64,000 nt of DNA from Cepaea nemoralis (lineage: Eukaryota; Mollusca; Gastropoda; Stylommatophora; Helicidae). The stretch is from NCBI GenBank assembly GCA_014155875.1, contig JACEFZ010014499.1, positions 28,820-92,819 of the forward strand, given 5' to 3'. The notes under the pieces are model-generated. The model made no database searches. It was given only the letters and a program-made list of their open reading frames with translations, and was not told the DNA's origin. Both the position numbers and the translations under genes were made by a program. Shown piece by piece: positions 9,523 through 20,790 of this stretch (position 1 is the first letter of the stretch; the number at the start of each line of letters is the position of its first letter).

Positions 9523-11278
9523 AGGAACCGACATCACAACATTCGGGGCATTCCCATAAGCGCTCTGTCGCCATCATCAGCAGCCAGCGAAGAGTACCAA
9601 CACTAATAGTACCAGTAGCAATCTGATTATATGTTCTTCTCGCCTTTCCTCTGAGCGTTGATCGTCGGCCAGATCCCCTCGTCACCCCTCGCTGTCGCAT
9701 TCTTTCCAGACCATGGTGATCCATTTGCTCCTCCGAGGTGTACACATGCTCCCACAAGGTCGCAACCACATCTGCTTTGTCATGCATCAATACTCCACCA
9801 AGTTTTGCCGAGCCAGCCAATCTATCCGCATGTTCATTCCCCAGCACACCAGCATGCCCCGGAAAAAAGATCCAGACGATGCTTGTTACCCGTGTGACTA
9901 CCGAAGCGAAGCAAGCCACTCTGCACGAAGCTTGCCTGTCTTTACCCTACTCAGCATGCTTTCTGAGTCAGTTACAATCACGATGTGTGTGTGTAACGTA
10001 TTCTCCATCCAGCGGAAAGCTGCACTGACCGCCTCCACCTCCATTCTTAAGCTAGATGTTGTGGTATCATATCCCAGGTTCTCCTGCACCAAACGTCGAC
10101 TATTGGCTTTTGCTAAGAACCCCCAGGCACTTCTCCTACCTCTCAACACCGACCCATCTGTGTAGATAATCACATCACCTGAACGAGAATTATACTGAAT
10201 TAGTTGCTGTAATTCCACTTCCGTGGCCCCTGATGGCCACTCCCTGCACTCCCGGCTCAATGTGATTATAACTCTGCACAAGTCTGACTGCTCCGCTGAC
10301 ACTCTGTCCCACTCTTCTCCCCTCCTAATGTTCTCCAAGGGGCACACCTGCCTGATCGTATCCTCCGCCTGAGCCATCCATGATTTCCCTCTTATCAGTC
10401 GCTGACCCTTAACGGCGTCCAGCGCCTCATGCAACGGGTGATCTGTGTCTGCAGCTACTCTGAGGTATGCCTTCGCCTGCATCACCTTGAGCCTACCTGC
10501 AACAGACGGCAAACCAAGGATGTAACGCATACACACAACTGGGGTGTCTCTGGTGCATCCAAGAATGACTCGCATCGCTTCGTTCTGTATGCGCTCTAAT
10601 TTCACAAGCTGACTTTTTGAGACAGTGAGCAGTCCTAGTCCATAATCAATCACTGAGAGGATCAAGTGCTGGTATAGTGTGAAAAGCATTCTCTGCTCTG
10701 TGTCCATTGCAGCCATAGTTTTAAGTGCATTGAGTCCCTTTTGAGACCTTGTCACAACCGTCTCCACATGGTCCTTGAAGGACAGGCTCCTGTCAAATGT
10801 GATTCCCAGATACTTCAGTTTGTTCTCTCTGTTGACGCTTCTACCATCTATCGTGAGGCTTGGGACATCAGCTCTCACAAACCTGTTGTCCACAGAGCTC
10901 TACAAAACAGCTGCCTTTTCTGGGTGGATGACAGCACTCATTTCAGTGCACCAGTCAATCACATTGTCTACTGTTGCCTGTAGCTTCTGGGCTGTTTACT
11001 CCCTATCTATCCCCTGCCTATATGCAAGAATATCATCTGCAAATGTTAGTATCCTTCCAACCCCTGGTGCTTCTTGGTTTGCAATCTTGCTCGTATACAC
11101 ATTAAAGAGCACCGGTGAGATTGCTGATCCCTGTGGCAGTCGCGGGGTTAAAATATGTGGCTCTGAGGTCCATGCACCCAGATGGAGAGCAACCCGACGA
11201 GAGTGCAGGACGGCTGCTATCCAGTTCACCAACCAGGGATTGACCCCCTTCTCCATCAGTACGGTCAGAGAAGGGGGT
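9492..11278 (-). mobile_element. LINE A, copy A2 (RT fingers/palm end, thumb, RNase H)
   Basis: On the minus strand, RT begins at about 11256 with PRLPQGSAISPVLFNVY and the catalytic box FADD(I) near 11030-11050. It continues through LKYLGITFDRSLSFKDHV to 9898 and includes an RNase H domain (IIYTDGSV near 10150-10170, SLRMEVEAV, VTDSESM). A second frame (9919-9521) carries the RNase H end FPGHAGVLGNEHADRLAG and a C-terminal CPECC. Two frame changes and a stop near 10990 disrupt it. The copy is 5'-truncated, ends in (AATC)n and lies in opposite orientation inside A1, with CAATGA duplications. Confidence 0.88.
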
Positions 11279-11325
11279 CAATGAAGATACACCAACTGAT
11301 AACTGATAACTGAACTGAATTGATA
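11279..11325 (+). mobile_element. Displaced 3' end of LINE A1
   Basis: After the right CAATGA duplication the sequence AGATACACCAACTGATAACTG resembles the 3' end of LINE A3 (CAATGAGGATGATCTGTCGACTAAC, read from 12555 downwards). This fits A1 continuing on the far side of A2. The tail is an irregular (AACTG)n. Confidence 0.6.
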
Positions 11326-12045
11326 CGTTCAGTAGTTTGCCACTGAACGACCGGCTCCCTTAACAGCAATGCCATACAGCAGTGGGAAAAAGCACACCTT
11401 ACAGAGAACCAAAGGATAAATGCAAAGCGAACTGCAGTGGACAGTGCAGTGGACAGTGCACGACCACTAGGACGTCACGACCACGTTCACGGGACAACGA
11501 AACCTTGACAACGGGATACGTTGTGTGACTTCCAAACGGAACGGACGTAGTTGTGTTTTCTAAGGATGACGTGTTCTGGTTAGGAGATGGATTGAAGGCT
11601 GGCAGCGGATTTATTACAAGCTACGAATATCTGACAACAGTTATTGGAAAACGCCATGGATAAATGAACGACCGGCAACCTCTAGACAAATAGATTCGGC
11701 GAAAGATAACACCAAGGACAAATTGATTCGACAAAGGAAAATGGACAGATTATTGTGGAGAAGGTAACGGTAGGACAGAGGACAATGCAGACGGTCAGTA
11801 AGTACCCATAGTAAATTAGGCCGCTCCCCGAATATCTCGGGACACTAATTCGAGTACTCACCTATGTGCATAATCTGTTGACACCAGAATAAATTCCACG
11901 TTTACTTCGATCCAAACTGTGTCGAGAATTTGTTTCTAAAGTTATCATTATTGCCAAGTGTTTAATGAGCCACCGGTTCTGTACCGTAAGTCCAGTGAAG
12001 TGAGATTTTCCCATGGCATGGCTTTAAATTAAGAGTACTCACGAT
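11326..12045. other. Unassigned DNA
   Basis: No gene or repeat recognised. A short duplication GTGGACAGTGCA occurs twice near 11436-11460. An AATAAA-like word near 11890 could belong to an LTR or UTR, but no paired copy was found. Confidence 0.4.
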
Positions 12046-12509
12046 ATGGCATGTGTGTGTATGTGTGTGTGTATATGTATGTGTGTTTGTGTGTGTGTAT
12101 GTATGTGTGCGTATGTGTGTGTATGTGTGTGTATATGTGTGTATGTATGTGTGTATATGTGTGTATGCATGTGTGTGTATGTGTGTGTATGTGTGTATGT
12201 GTGAGTGTATGTGTGAGTATGTGTATGTATGTGTGTGTGTTTGTATGTATGTGTGTATGTTTATATATGTATGTATGTGTATGTATTCGTGTGTATGTAT
12301 GTGTTTGTATGTATGTGTGTATGTATATGAGTGTGTATGTGTGTGTATGTGTGTGTATGTTGTGTGTATGTGTGTGCATGTGTGTATATGTGTGTCTATG
12401 TGTGTATGTATGTGTGTGTACATGTGTGTGTATGTATGTGTGTATGTGTGTGTATGTGTGAGTATGTGTATATGTGTGTGTATGTATGTGTGTGTATGTG
12501 TGTACATGT
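12046..12509. repeat. TG/TGTA-rich microsatellite, left part
   Basis: Imperfect (TGTGTATG)n and (TGTA)n array. Together with 13230-15081 it forms one array of about 2.3 kb split by LINE A3. The long open frames in it are Cys-Val-Tyr or Thr-His translations of the repeat, not genes. Confidence 0.95.
12499..12509 (+). repeat. Target-site duplication of LINE A3 (left)
   Basis: TGTGTACATGT, repeated at 13230-13240. Because the surroundings are TG-rich the exact limits are uncertain, but the ACATGT core is distinctive. Confidence 0.7.
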
Positions 12510-13229
12510 TAGTTAGTTAGTTAGTTAGTCGACAGATCATCCTCATTGCACATCGAACCATACAGTCCATAAGTGCTCGGATCCCCTCCTCAGCAAATCC
12601 CGCAACGTGTAGCGGCTAACGACGCCAGTTCTGTGTTGGTTTATAAATCTTCTTTGGCTTCCTGCGTAGTGTTCTTGTTTGGCCACCCCTCTTTTAATTT
12701 GCTGCTCTCGCAGTCTGACCATTGTTGTAGATTCACAGTCATCACTTGGTTCTCGCAAAAGTCTTACTTCTCGTAGAGCATTCAGAATGTCGGCCTGGTC
12801 CATGGCGCGTCCGCCCTCCACAGTAGCCTCACCTGCGAGCTTGTCAGCCCGCTCATTTCCTTGTACTCCCGCATGCCCTGGCACGAAGATGAAACTAATC
12901 TTTGCCAGTCGAGACCGCTCCAAAGGCAGCAACCATTCTCTTCGGATCGATCCCTCCTCTATCCTCTTGATCATGTTCATTGAGTCGCTAAGGAAACAAG
13001 CCCTAGTGAATGTCTGTGTCTCGAGCCATGTTATTGCTTTACTTACTGCCATGACTTCCATGGTCAGGCTACTTGTGGTTTCAGTGAAAGCACCAGAGTC
13101 CTCCTTCACAATTCTCCCTCCGGCCCGAGCTGTAAAGGCCCATGAGCTTCTCACATGTCGGACGACCGACCCATCTGTGTAGATGACCGCGTCACCGTCC
13201 TAGCGAATTCTCGAAAATCGATTTTCGAG
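12510..13229 (-). mobile_element. LINE A, copy A3 (RNase H domain and 3' end)
   Basis: The minus strand from 13154 to 12543 is an intact stretch of about 200 codons encoding most of an RNase H domain. It shows SLTMEVMAVSKAITWLE, LSDSMNM, FIFVPGHAGVQGNERADKLAG and a C-terminal INQHRTG segment. The upstream DGDAVIYTDGSV strand is present near 13165-13200 but out of frame. The 3' tail is (CTAA)n at 12510-12529. The copy is 5'-truncated and lies inside the TG/TGTA microsatellite with an 11-bp target duplication. Confidence 0.88.
13210..13229. repeat. Perfect 20-bp palindrome at the 5' junction of LINE A3
   Basis: CTCGAAAATCGATTTTCGAG equals its own reverse complement. It ends exactly where the target duplication begins. 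Inner bases fit the LINE coding sequence; the outer half looks like a fold-back copy. Confidence 0.85.
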
Positions 13230-15081
13230 TGTGTACATGTGCGTGTATGTGTGTGTATGTGTGTGTATGTGTGTCTATTTGTGTACATGTGTGTGTATGT
13301 GTGTGAATGTGTGTGTATGTATGTGTGTATGTGTGTGTATGTGTGTGTGTATATGTATGTGTGTGTATGTGTGTATGTATTTGTGCGTATATGTTTGTAT
13401 GTGTGTGTATATGTGTGTATGCATGTGTGTATATACGTGTGTATGTATGTGTGTATGCATGTGTATATGTGTGTTAATGTATTTGTGTGTAAATATGTGT
13501 GTATGTGTGTATGTCTGTGTGTGTATGTCTGCGTGTGTATATGTATGTGTGTATGTGTGTATGTATATGAGTGTATATGTATGTGTGTATATGTGTGTAT
13601 ATGTATGTGTGTACGTGTGTGTATGTATGTGTCTATGTGTGTATGTCTGTGTGCGTGTGTGTGTGTGTCTGTGTGTATGTCTGTGTGTATGTCTGTGTGT
13701 ATGTCTGTGTGTATGCCTGTGTGTATATGCATGTGTGTATGTGTGTGTATGTGTGTATGTATGTGTGTGTATGTGTGTATGCATGTGTGTATGTGTGTGT
13801 TTGTGCATATGTGTGTATGTATGTGTATGTATACGTGTGTGTATGTATGTGTGTCTGTGTGTATATGTATGTATGTATGTATGTCTGTGTGTATATGTAT
13901 GTGTGTATATGTGTGTATATGTGTGTATATGTGTGTATGTATGTGTGTGTATGTGTGCGTGTGTATGTGTGCGTGTGTATGTGTGTGTATATGTATGTGT
14001 GCGTATGTGTGTGTGAATATGTATGTATGTGCATGTTTTTGTGTATATGTATGTCTGTGTATGTGTGTGTATGTGTATGTATGTGTATATGTGATTATGT
14101 GTATGTGTGTGTGTTTGTATGTGTGAGTATGTGTATGTGAATGTATGTGTATATGTATGTGTGTATGTGTGTGTATGTCTGTGTGTATTTGTATATATGT
14201 GTATGTGTGTATATGTATGTGTGTGTATGTGTGTGTATATGTAAGTGTGTGTGTATGTGTATGTGTGTGTATGTGTGTATGTATGTGTGTATGTGTGTAT
14301 GTATGTGTGTATGTGTGCGTATGTGTGTATGTGTGTATGTGTGTATATGTAAGTGTGTGTGTGTATGTGTATGTGTGTATGTGTGTATGTATGTGTGTGT
14401 ATGTGTGTGTATGTGTTTGTATGTATGTGTGTATGTGTGCGTATATGTGTGTATTTATGTGTGTGTTTATGTGTGTGTATGTATGTGTGTATATATGTGT
14501 GTATGTGTCTGTATGTGTGTGTATGTATGTGTGTATGTGTGTGTATGTGTGTAAGTGTGTGTGTATGTGTGAGTATGTGTATGTGTGTGTGTGTGTGTTT
14601 GTATGTATGTGTGTATTTTTATATATGCATGTATGTGTGTGTATTCGTGTGTATGTATATGCTTGTATGTATGTGTGTATGTGTTTGTTTGTGTATGTGT
14701 GTATGTGTGTGTATGTATGTGTATGGTGTGTGTATGTGTGTATGTGTGTGTATATGTGTGTCTATGTGTGTGTATGTATGTGTGTGTATGTGTGTGTATG
14801 TATGTATGTATGTGTGTGTATGTGTGAGTATATGTATATGTGTGTATGTATGTGTGTACATGTGTGTGTGTATGTGTGTGTATGTCTATGTGTGTACATG
14901 TGTGTATGTGTGTGTGTGTGTATGTATATGTGTGTATGTGTGTATGTGAGTATATGTATATGTGTGTATCTATGTGTGTGTATGTGTGTACATGTGTGTA
15001 TGTGTGTATGTGTGTACATGTGTGTATGTGTGTATATGTATATGTGTGTATGTGTGTGTATATATGTGTGTGTATGTGAAA
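13230..15081. repeat. TG/TGTA-rich microsatellite, right part
   Basis: About 1.85 kb of imperfect TGTGTATG, TGTATATG and TGTCTG units, with CTGTG-rich sub-arrays near 13640-13720. No stop-free frame here is a credible gene. Confidence 0.95.
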
Positions 15082-15084
15082 CAT

Positions 15085-15935
15085 GTGAAAGTGTACAATT
15101 ATACAATGATAGATTGATTAATTTGGCTGAAAGGGCATTTCTAGGACAAAATATCCAAGGAAAAGTGGAGAGAATATTGGTGGAAATACTTGTAAATGGG
15201 ATATACACTGGCGGCTTCCCATTTAACCTTATGTGATAAAACCCTCTTAAATTAAAATTGGCCACCAATATTGCCATGACAGAAGAGAACTTAAGAAGAA
15301 GATATAAATTAAGGATTGGTAGAGAACCTGGTAGCAATATGGATATGGAGAGAAGAAGAACCAATGGACATTGGTCAGGCAAGAAACAGGTGGGGAAGAA
15401 ATAGAATTAATAATATGCCGAATAGAATTGGAATTCATTCAGTAGTACAGAGTAATAATCAACCTGTACGTGGTAGGGGAGTTCCGATACATTTTCGGCA
15501 TGGCGTAGACACAACAGTACCATGTGCTCCTTTAATCTGTTATATTTGTAATCAGGTCGGACATTTGGCTAAATTTCGTAGGAATCAAGCAATACGATCG
15601 AACTTTCGTAGGGCAGACAAAAGAGATAAATATAGAGATTCAATGGACGATGGTTGGAAGGGAAATGGAAGACCCACTTACTGAATAAGACCCGCGGAAG
15701 TGGGAAGGTTATAGTGGTCCCCAGAGACCGTGAGAGAAATGAACGACCAATACAGGTAAGGACATATCAAAGATTCCAGCGTGAATACGACCGAGGTGAT
15801 CACTCAAGAGTACATAATAATTGTATTAAGGACCCTAGTTCATGTGTGCTGGACATTGGAAAATATAAAATAAGAAGCATGATCGACACATGCACAGAAG
15901 TAAGTGTAATAAAAGAAAGTATCGATAATTTGGCC
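15085..15935 (+). pseudogene. gag - protease fragment of a second LTR retrotransposon family
   Basis: The plus strand shows a gag segment (LYNDRLINLAERAF, VERILVEILVNGI) at 15085-15235. In another frame a zinc-knuckle-like CYICNQVGHLAKFRR follows at 15538-15585; the last Cys of the CX2CX4HX4C pattern is replaced by Arg. A retropepsin-like segment IRSMIDTCTEVSVIKE at 15865-15915 reads DTC where DTG is expected. Several frameshifts and these altered key residues show that the fragment is dead. Sequence and gag style differ from the Gmr1-like family. An SINE3 copy follows directly. Confidence 0.65.
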
Positions 15936-15937
15936 GT

Positions 15938-16142
15938 GTCCAGCGTGTGCCGCGTGGTTACACACCCGCTTCACACGCCAGTGATCCGGGGTTTGTTTCC
16001 GGGTCCGGTCAAGGATATGCACTACTGACGAGCTCTAACGAGAGCGAAACTCGAGTCTATTGCTTCCACATTGACGTGGATAGGCCTTAGGTTCATACCA
16101 GAATACGATCAGCATTGCCAGTAGTAGGTTGTGCTCAATATT
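15938..16142 (+). mobile_element. SINE3 (tRNA-derived), copy 1
   Basis: A tRNA-like head (GCCGCGTGGTTACACACCCGC as A-box region; GGGTTTGTTTCCGGG as degenerate B box) is followed by a body with GAGCGAAACTCGAGTCTA and GAATACGATCAGC. It matches 38130-38345. The promoter boxes are weaker than in copy 2. Confidence 0.7.
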
Positions 16143-16525
16143 TAAATATGATAATATAACAATTATGGCACGGTGCATGAACACATGCATTCCTTGCATA
16201 TAGAAGGAAGGGGGCCCATCAATTTTTAAATATTTTTTATTAAAAACTTTCATATCGTACAAAACTGTATTTACTAGGTGCGTTGTGCGTGTTTACATTT
16301 GCGTATACAACATTGAAATTTATATACATTTATGGCATGGTGTAATTACCTACTTCTTGAGGATGATGGTGGGGTAGTCATTTGCTCTCATGCAAACTAA
16401 AAACTTTCAATATAAATTCTTCCATATTCAAAGTATTCTAAATCACACGTTTAAATAAATTTAACAGTATCACTGAATGGATAAATCAATAATCATTGCA
16501 ACAAGCGTCCCAATTTACAAAATAC

Positions 16526-16527
<2 letters not shown>
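16143..16527 (+). repeat. Repeat U, copy 2
   Basis: Plus-strand match to the reverse complement of 4480-4835 (GCATTCCTTGCATA, GCCCATCAA, CTTTCATATCGTACAAAACTG, AGGTGCGTTGTG). It lacks the (CA)n of copy 1 and abuts a (TG)n tract on its right. Confidence 0.6.

Positions 16528-16618
<91 letters not shown>
16528..16618 (+). repeat. (TG)n microsatellite
   Basis: About 45 TG units with one GGG interruption at 16560-16562, directly upstream of repeat R. Confidence 0.95.
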
Positions 16619-16619
<1 letters not shown>

Positions 16620-16937
16620 TTTTCGTAACAAGTATTTGGCCTGTGCCGGTTCCGTCACGAAGAAGTTACGGAAGCAGGTTTTAATCTCACATACCCGCGT
16701 TCGAAACACAGCTGCGGGCGATTTGTCAGCAAACCGCCTTGGGTTGGTTTATTCACGAATTAGTATGGGTGCAATGGCAAACTACTGAACATAAACTTGC
16801 AAAGCTATCACAAACACCAAAAAAAAAAATGCTTGGTTTGACTGCGATGTTCTGCAAAGGATATGCAACTAACTTTCTTTTATGAAATTTGGCCTGTAAA
16901 ACAGGCCAGACAAAAATTTCTTTCTAATTGCTTAAAG

Positions 16938-16975
<38 letters not shown>

Positions 16976-17744
16976 CGCTGAAAGTATAAAACATGAAATG
17001 TTATATTGAAAAGAACTAGAAAAATGCGTTAGAAAATTCTCACGTCTCTAAAATGGATCCAACATTTTTAGAAAAACTTTAAAGATGCATTAAAGAGTTT
17101 ATCACTTTCTTTATAAGCATATAACTGCATATAATTTCTATAAATATTTTATAAAACATTAAGATAAATACTACAATTATGTAAATTACTTATAAAGCAA
17201 TGCTACTGTTAGTAATGTCCCTTGATATAACTTATGTTGTTAAGTTCCTTTGCAATATTTTAATTACGTGTCTTTCTTTTTAATGCGATTGTATTTCGTA
17301 CAAAAATGTGTTGCTACAAGGTGCGTTGCTTGTTTTCTTTTACTTTTACAAAATACGACAAGACCCCCCAGACGTCAAATGCAGCAACATTCTCTAATTG
17401 TTTGTGTAATGACTGCATACTATTTATTACAGCACATACATTATTCCTCGCAGACATAAAATGCGGTTTGCATTCAAACGTTGCATATAAATAGGAATTG
17501 TAGGTATCCTTTTCAAACATTAAGTGTTTATTGTCAGAACCTACAAACAAACGTTTCTAGTAATATTGTGTGAGTTATTTCTCTTGGAACAATAGGACCA
17601 TTCATCTGTATTAGATTGTTCCCTTTTAGCTTACAAAATTTTCGACCTCTCAAATCCACGGACACAAATATTTCGTTAGAATGTTCCACTATACGCAAGA
17701 AAGCGTATGTTGTTCAATTGTAAGTACGCTTTCAACACGGAAGC
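16619..17744 (+). repeat. Composite repeat R, copy 2
   Basis: The clearest R copy. S2 module at 16619-16863; then GGCCTGTAAAACAGGCC (inverted repeat), a (TA)n at 16942-16971, GTAATGTCCCTTGATATAAC, AATTACGTGTCTTTC, CAGACGTCAAATGCAGCAACA, GTGTAATGACTGCATACTATTTATT, ATGCGGTTTGCATTCAAACG and the hairpin-like ATACGCAAGAAAGCGTAT. It is followed by SINE1. No coding capacity was seen. Confidence 0.8.
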
Positions 17745-17950
17745 CGAGCTAGCGTAGTGGCTAGATGCTCGCCTCTCGGCTCGGTGGTCATGAGTTCGAA
17801 TCTGCAGCGGGGCGGAAGTTTACAATGGACCTGGCCTCCCTGGTCGTACTTGGCTGATGAAGGCTAATCGTCGCAACGCTCTTTGTTTTCCGTCATTGTG
17901 TTCTGTAAAACTGCACTACTTCGTGCTATTTTATATTGATTACATTTCTA
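17745..17950 (+). mobile_element. SINE1 (tRNA-derived), full-length copy
   Basis: The tRNA-like head has an A-box-like TAGCGTAGTGG (17755-17765) and a B-box-like GAGTTCGAATC (17791-17801), spaced as in a pol III promoter. The unrelated body GGCCTCCCTGGTCGTACTTGG and a short 3' end follow. Other copies are at 62100-62312 and, truncated, 7030-7166. The Gmr1-like element inserted just after it. Confidence 0.8.
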
Positions 17951-17951
17951 C

Positions 17952-17956
17952 AGCTT
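17952..17956. repeat. Target-site duplication of Gmr1-like copy 1 (left)
   Basis: AGCTT, repeated exactly at 27388-27392. The sequence on both sides rejoins as the R/SINE1-LINE composite also seen at 62300-62330 and in W copy 1. Confidence 0.95.
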
Positions 17957-18554
17957 TGTCAGCAACCGCTGTCACAGGCATTCTAGGATACTTCTCTCGC
18001 ACCACACAAAAGACTTGCTAGTCGTACGAGAGGAATTGGTTACACATTTTATTGCCACTGGCTCTTTGCATCACATCATTGTACAACAAACAGTCGCTAA
18101 CAAATCACACAAGAATAAATGCACAGAACTTCCTATCACTAGTCGTTTCCTAACCCTATCGCTAATCTATCTACTCGGCTAACGAAACAAGCATCGCTAA
18201 GCGATGTTATCACTCTGAAGTCTGTGTCCCCTCTGATTCTACTCCGCGTGCTGTTTACACAGTACGCGGAAGGACTTGGGGCGCACTACGGCTTTTGCGT
18301 GCGGCCTCATTTAGCACGCTCGAGTAGTGGCCTCTCTTGAGTTACACTCTAGTTTCACGTTGCCGTGATCATGCCGTGACCAGAGTGCTAACTCTCTGGT
18401 TGACACCTCCGTGTCTCATGAGAGAACTAATTACTAGTTCCCCTTCCTATCACCTACCCTGCGCTCATGTAGGGGCACTGAGTTACCTCTAATCTACTTG
18501 AGGTAGACCACTCATTCAGGGTGGTCTTCCTGCTCTATACTTGAGTCTTTGACA
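17957..18554 (-). repeat. 3' LTR of Gmr1-like copy 1
   Basis: 598 bp, TGTCA...TGACA ends. A polyadenylation signal AATAAA on the minus strand lies at 18048-18053 within GGCAATAAAATGT, a block shared with the LTR of copy 2. Differs from the 5' LTR at about ten positions (about 98.3% identity by hand count). Confidence 0.95.
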
Positions 18555-18557
18555 CAC

Positions 18558-18570
18558 ACCCTCCCCTCCT
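18558..18570 (-). promoter_or_regulatory. Polypurine tract (plus-strand primer)
   Basis: On the minus strand AGGAGGGGAGGGT lies three bases upstream of the 3' LTR, the position expected for initiation of second-strand synthesis. The equivalent tract of copy 2 is GGAGGGGTGGG at 49180-49190. Confidence 0.85.
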
Positions 18571-20753
18571 GTGTTGCGTTACAAACTTTGACTCATGGTT
18601 GTGACGCAAGAGGTTTCTAAAAATTAGTGTATCTAATTTTTGTCAAAGACTCCTGATAACTTGGTTCTGGGTATCCTAATAGACCTCTACTGACTATTGT
18701 CACAGTGTAGTATCACTTTACTTGGCTATTGCTGATCGCCACAAACTTGTCAGGTTGGCGTGAGCCCTCTTCTCAATCGCAATATTATATAATTAGAGGT
18801 TTGTCTGAACCGGACCGTTGTCTTATAAGACCTGCCCTCAAATAGTAAATTAACTCACTACCCATACAAAGTTGACTTTCTTAGGGTCAACACATGAATT
18901 GCTTCATGTCCCCCATATAATATTAAACAACCCTTGCCCAAGCTGTGTGCGACAGGCTTTACCTATCTCGCTTCCGCGTGTAAATTTCTCTTTCACTGTT
19001 AAGTTAGTGTTTCGTTGTCTATTGTGTCCCCTGACCCGAAGTTATATCCCTTAGTTCTAAAAAATGTATGTGCTTTACATGTGTGTTTTCCTGGTTGTTT
19101 GCGTGTTTGAATCTACCTACTAATATAATTTAACTTCTAACATGTGTGTCTGTCTATAAATATGTATGCAAGTTAGTTTTCAAGTGCCATAATTCGGTTA
19201 AATGTGGCCACAAACAAGTGTATAACACTAATTCGTGACTACGTTTCCGTCATATGAGACTTAAAATACTCTATCTAAGTTTTACTCTAAACTACACACA
19301 AAACATTCGAGACCGCACATTACAACATTGAAAACAAACGCTTGACGCAGACAAATAATAAAAAGTCGCGCTGAGCGGCAGAAAAAATCTGCTGGCTGCC
19401 TTCACTCTCCCTTGTATATTTACCATTTTCTCTCACTTTCACACTTCTGTCACACATCTTTTATTCTCACAAATATTTAACAACCTTGAAGTGACACTGT
19501 ACAAGTTTAGCTCAGTTTTAAAAGAGTTGAGCTTCATGGCTGTGCTTAAGGTACTGCACGAGTCATGTATTTACAAAATATTTACATGGATGCAATAGGG
19601 TTGATAGATTATACCCTGATATTATTAAACACTATATACTATATAAATACTAATACTAATTCTCTAACTATCTATATTCTATTTTGTTGTACAAAATTAA
19701 TCTAATTTAAGGGAAGTAATCTAACTATCTAAAACATGAAATGATGTGAAATGAGTTATGTATCTTTATGAAATGGGTACAGTGCAATGTAACAAAAATT
19801 CTAAATAATGTTTTTAATGGAAAAAATGAAGAAAGACAGAAAGAAAAAAAATATAATGGATATATTTAATCTACATGGTCTAAATGATGTATGTTCATGT
19901 GTATAATCCTTTTATGCTATAAAGTATAACCTAATTTTAGTCCTAAATGATGAAGTTGTTAAAGTGTTCTTAAAGATGGAATGAAATAAAATGAAATTAA
20001 ATGACTACATGGTGTTGTTCCTATCTTAAGCTATTTATACTAATCTTTGATTCGCTGTCATTTAGTTTACTGTAATATTCTAATCTACGTTTCTAATTTT
20101 TTAAACCACTTTTTAAACCACTTTATCCTACTCTAATTTTATGCTAAGTAAGTGGGTAAATTAACGATTTATCTAAACTAAAATAAAAAATCTATTCTAT
20201 TTGCTAAATCTAATCTAACTCTATATTAAAGTAACTAATCTAACTATAATTTACCACTATTTTAAAACCGTTATATTACATATCACAATAAGTATATATA
20301 CATGATGTGTCTTTACCTCAGGTTAGTGGTCGCCATAACGTATAGAAATTGCTTTCGTTGGCATAGTTTATATATACACACTTATCCTGGGTATGCTATC
20401 TACACTACACAGTCATACTTGTGTCCTATGGGTATTCTTACACTCGTTGAGTCTGCTGGTGTCGTAGACAAGTATCTTCGTGTCTGCTATTTCACAATGT
20501 TCTACACTGTTCTGATATGAGTAACACAGGTGATTCACCGGAGCACAAATGGAGCATAGTAAGTACCGAGCTGTCTATGTACACACGGTGATTTCCTTGT
20601 TCTTGGCGCCTAGTTGTCATTCTGCTGTCTACGGACACATGGTAGTTCACTGTTCTTAGCACACAGTTCTGATCCTGATGTCTATGTACACAATAGTATA
20701 TTCTACATAGGATACGTTAAGTGTATAGTAAATGAACATTTCTTAAACTACCT
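18571..20753 (-). other. Non-coding 3' region of Gmr1-like copy 1
   Basis: About 2.2 kb of AT-rich sequence between the end of RNase H and the polypurine tract. No envelope-like or other sense frame is present. Copy 2 keeps a region of the same size and recognisable sequence (46991-49194), so this long 3' region belongs to the family. Confidence 0.75.
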
Positions 20754-20790
20754 ATTCGTGTGGAATATCAGGTATTTCTACCTCAGATGG

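Noticed and set aside
12053..15236. Long open frames encoding Cys-Val-Tyr-Met or Thr-His repeats
   Set aside because: They are translations of the TG/TGTA microsatellite; both strands and several frames stay open for trivial reasons.
16480..16790. Possible CRISPR-like or regularly spaced repeats near (TG)n tracts
   Set aside because: The repeats are simple microsatellites; there are no spacers, and the DNA is eukaryotic in character.
17745..17820. Candidate tRNA genes in the SINE heads (also near 36135-36214 and 38140-38200)
   Set aside because: A and B boxes are present but cloverleaf arms do not close, and bodies unrelated to tRNA follow, so they are SINE promoters.
18872..19054. Antisense 60-residue frame in the Gmr1-like 3' region, with a similar frame at 48680-48868
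   Set aside because: Both begin at TTG rather than ATG, and the similarity is explained by nucleotide homology of two copies of the same element. A synonymous versus non-synonymous test over many copies would be needed to revive it.
18571..20753. Envelope gene in the long 3' region of the Gmr1-like element
   Set aside because: No sense frame of useful length, no signal peptide or membrane segment in either copy.
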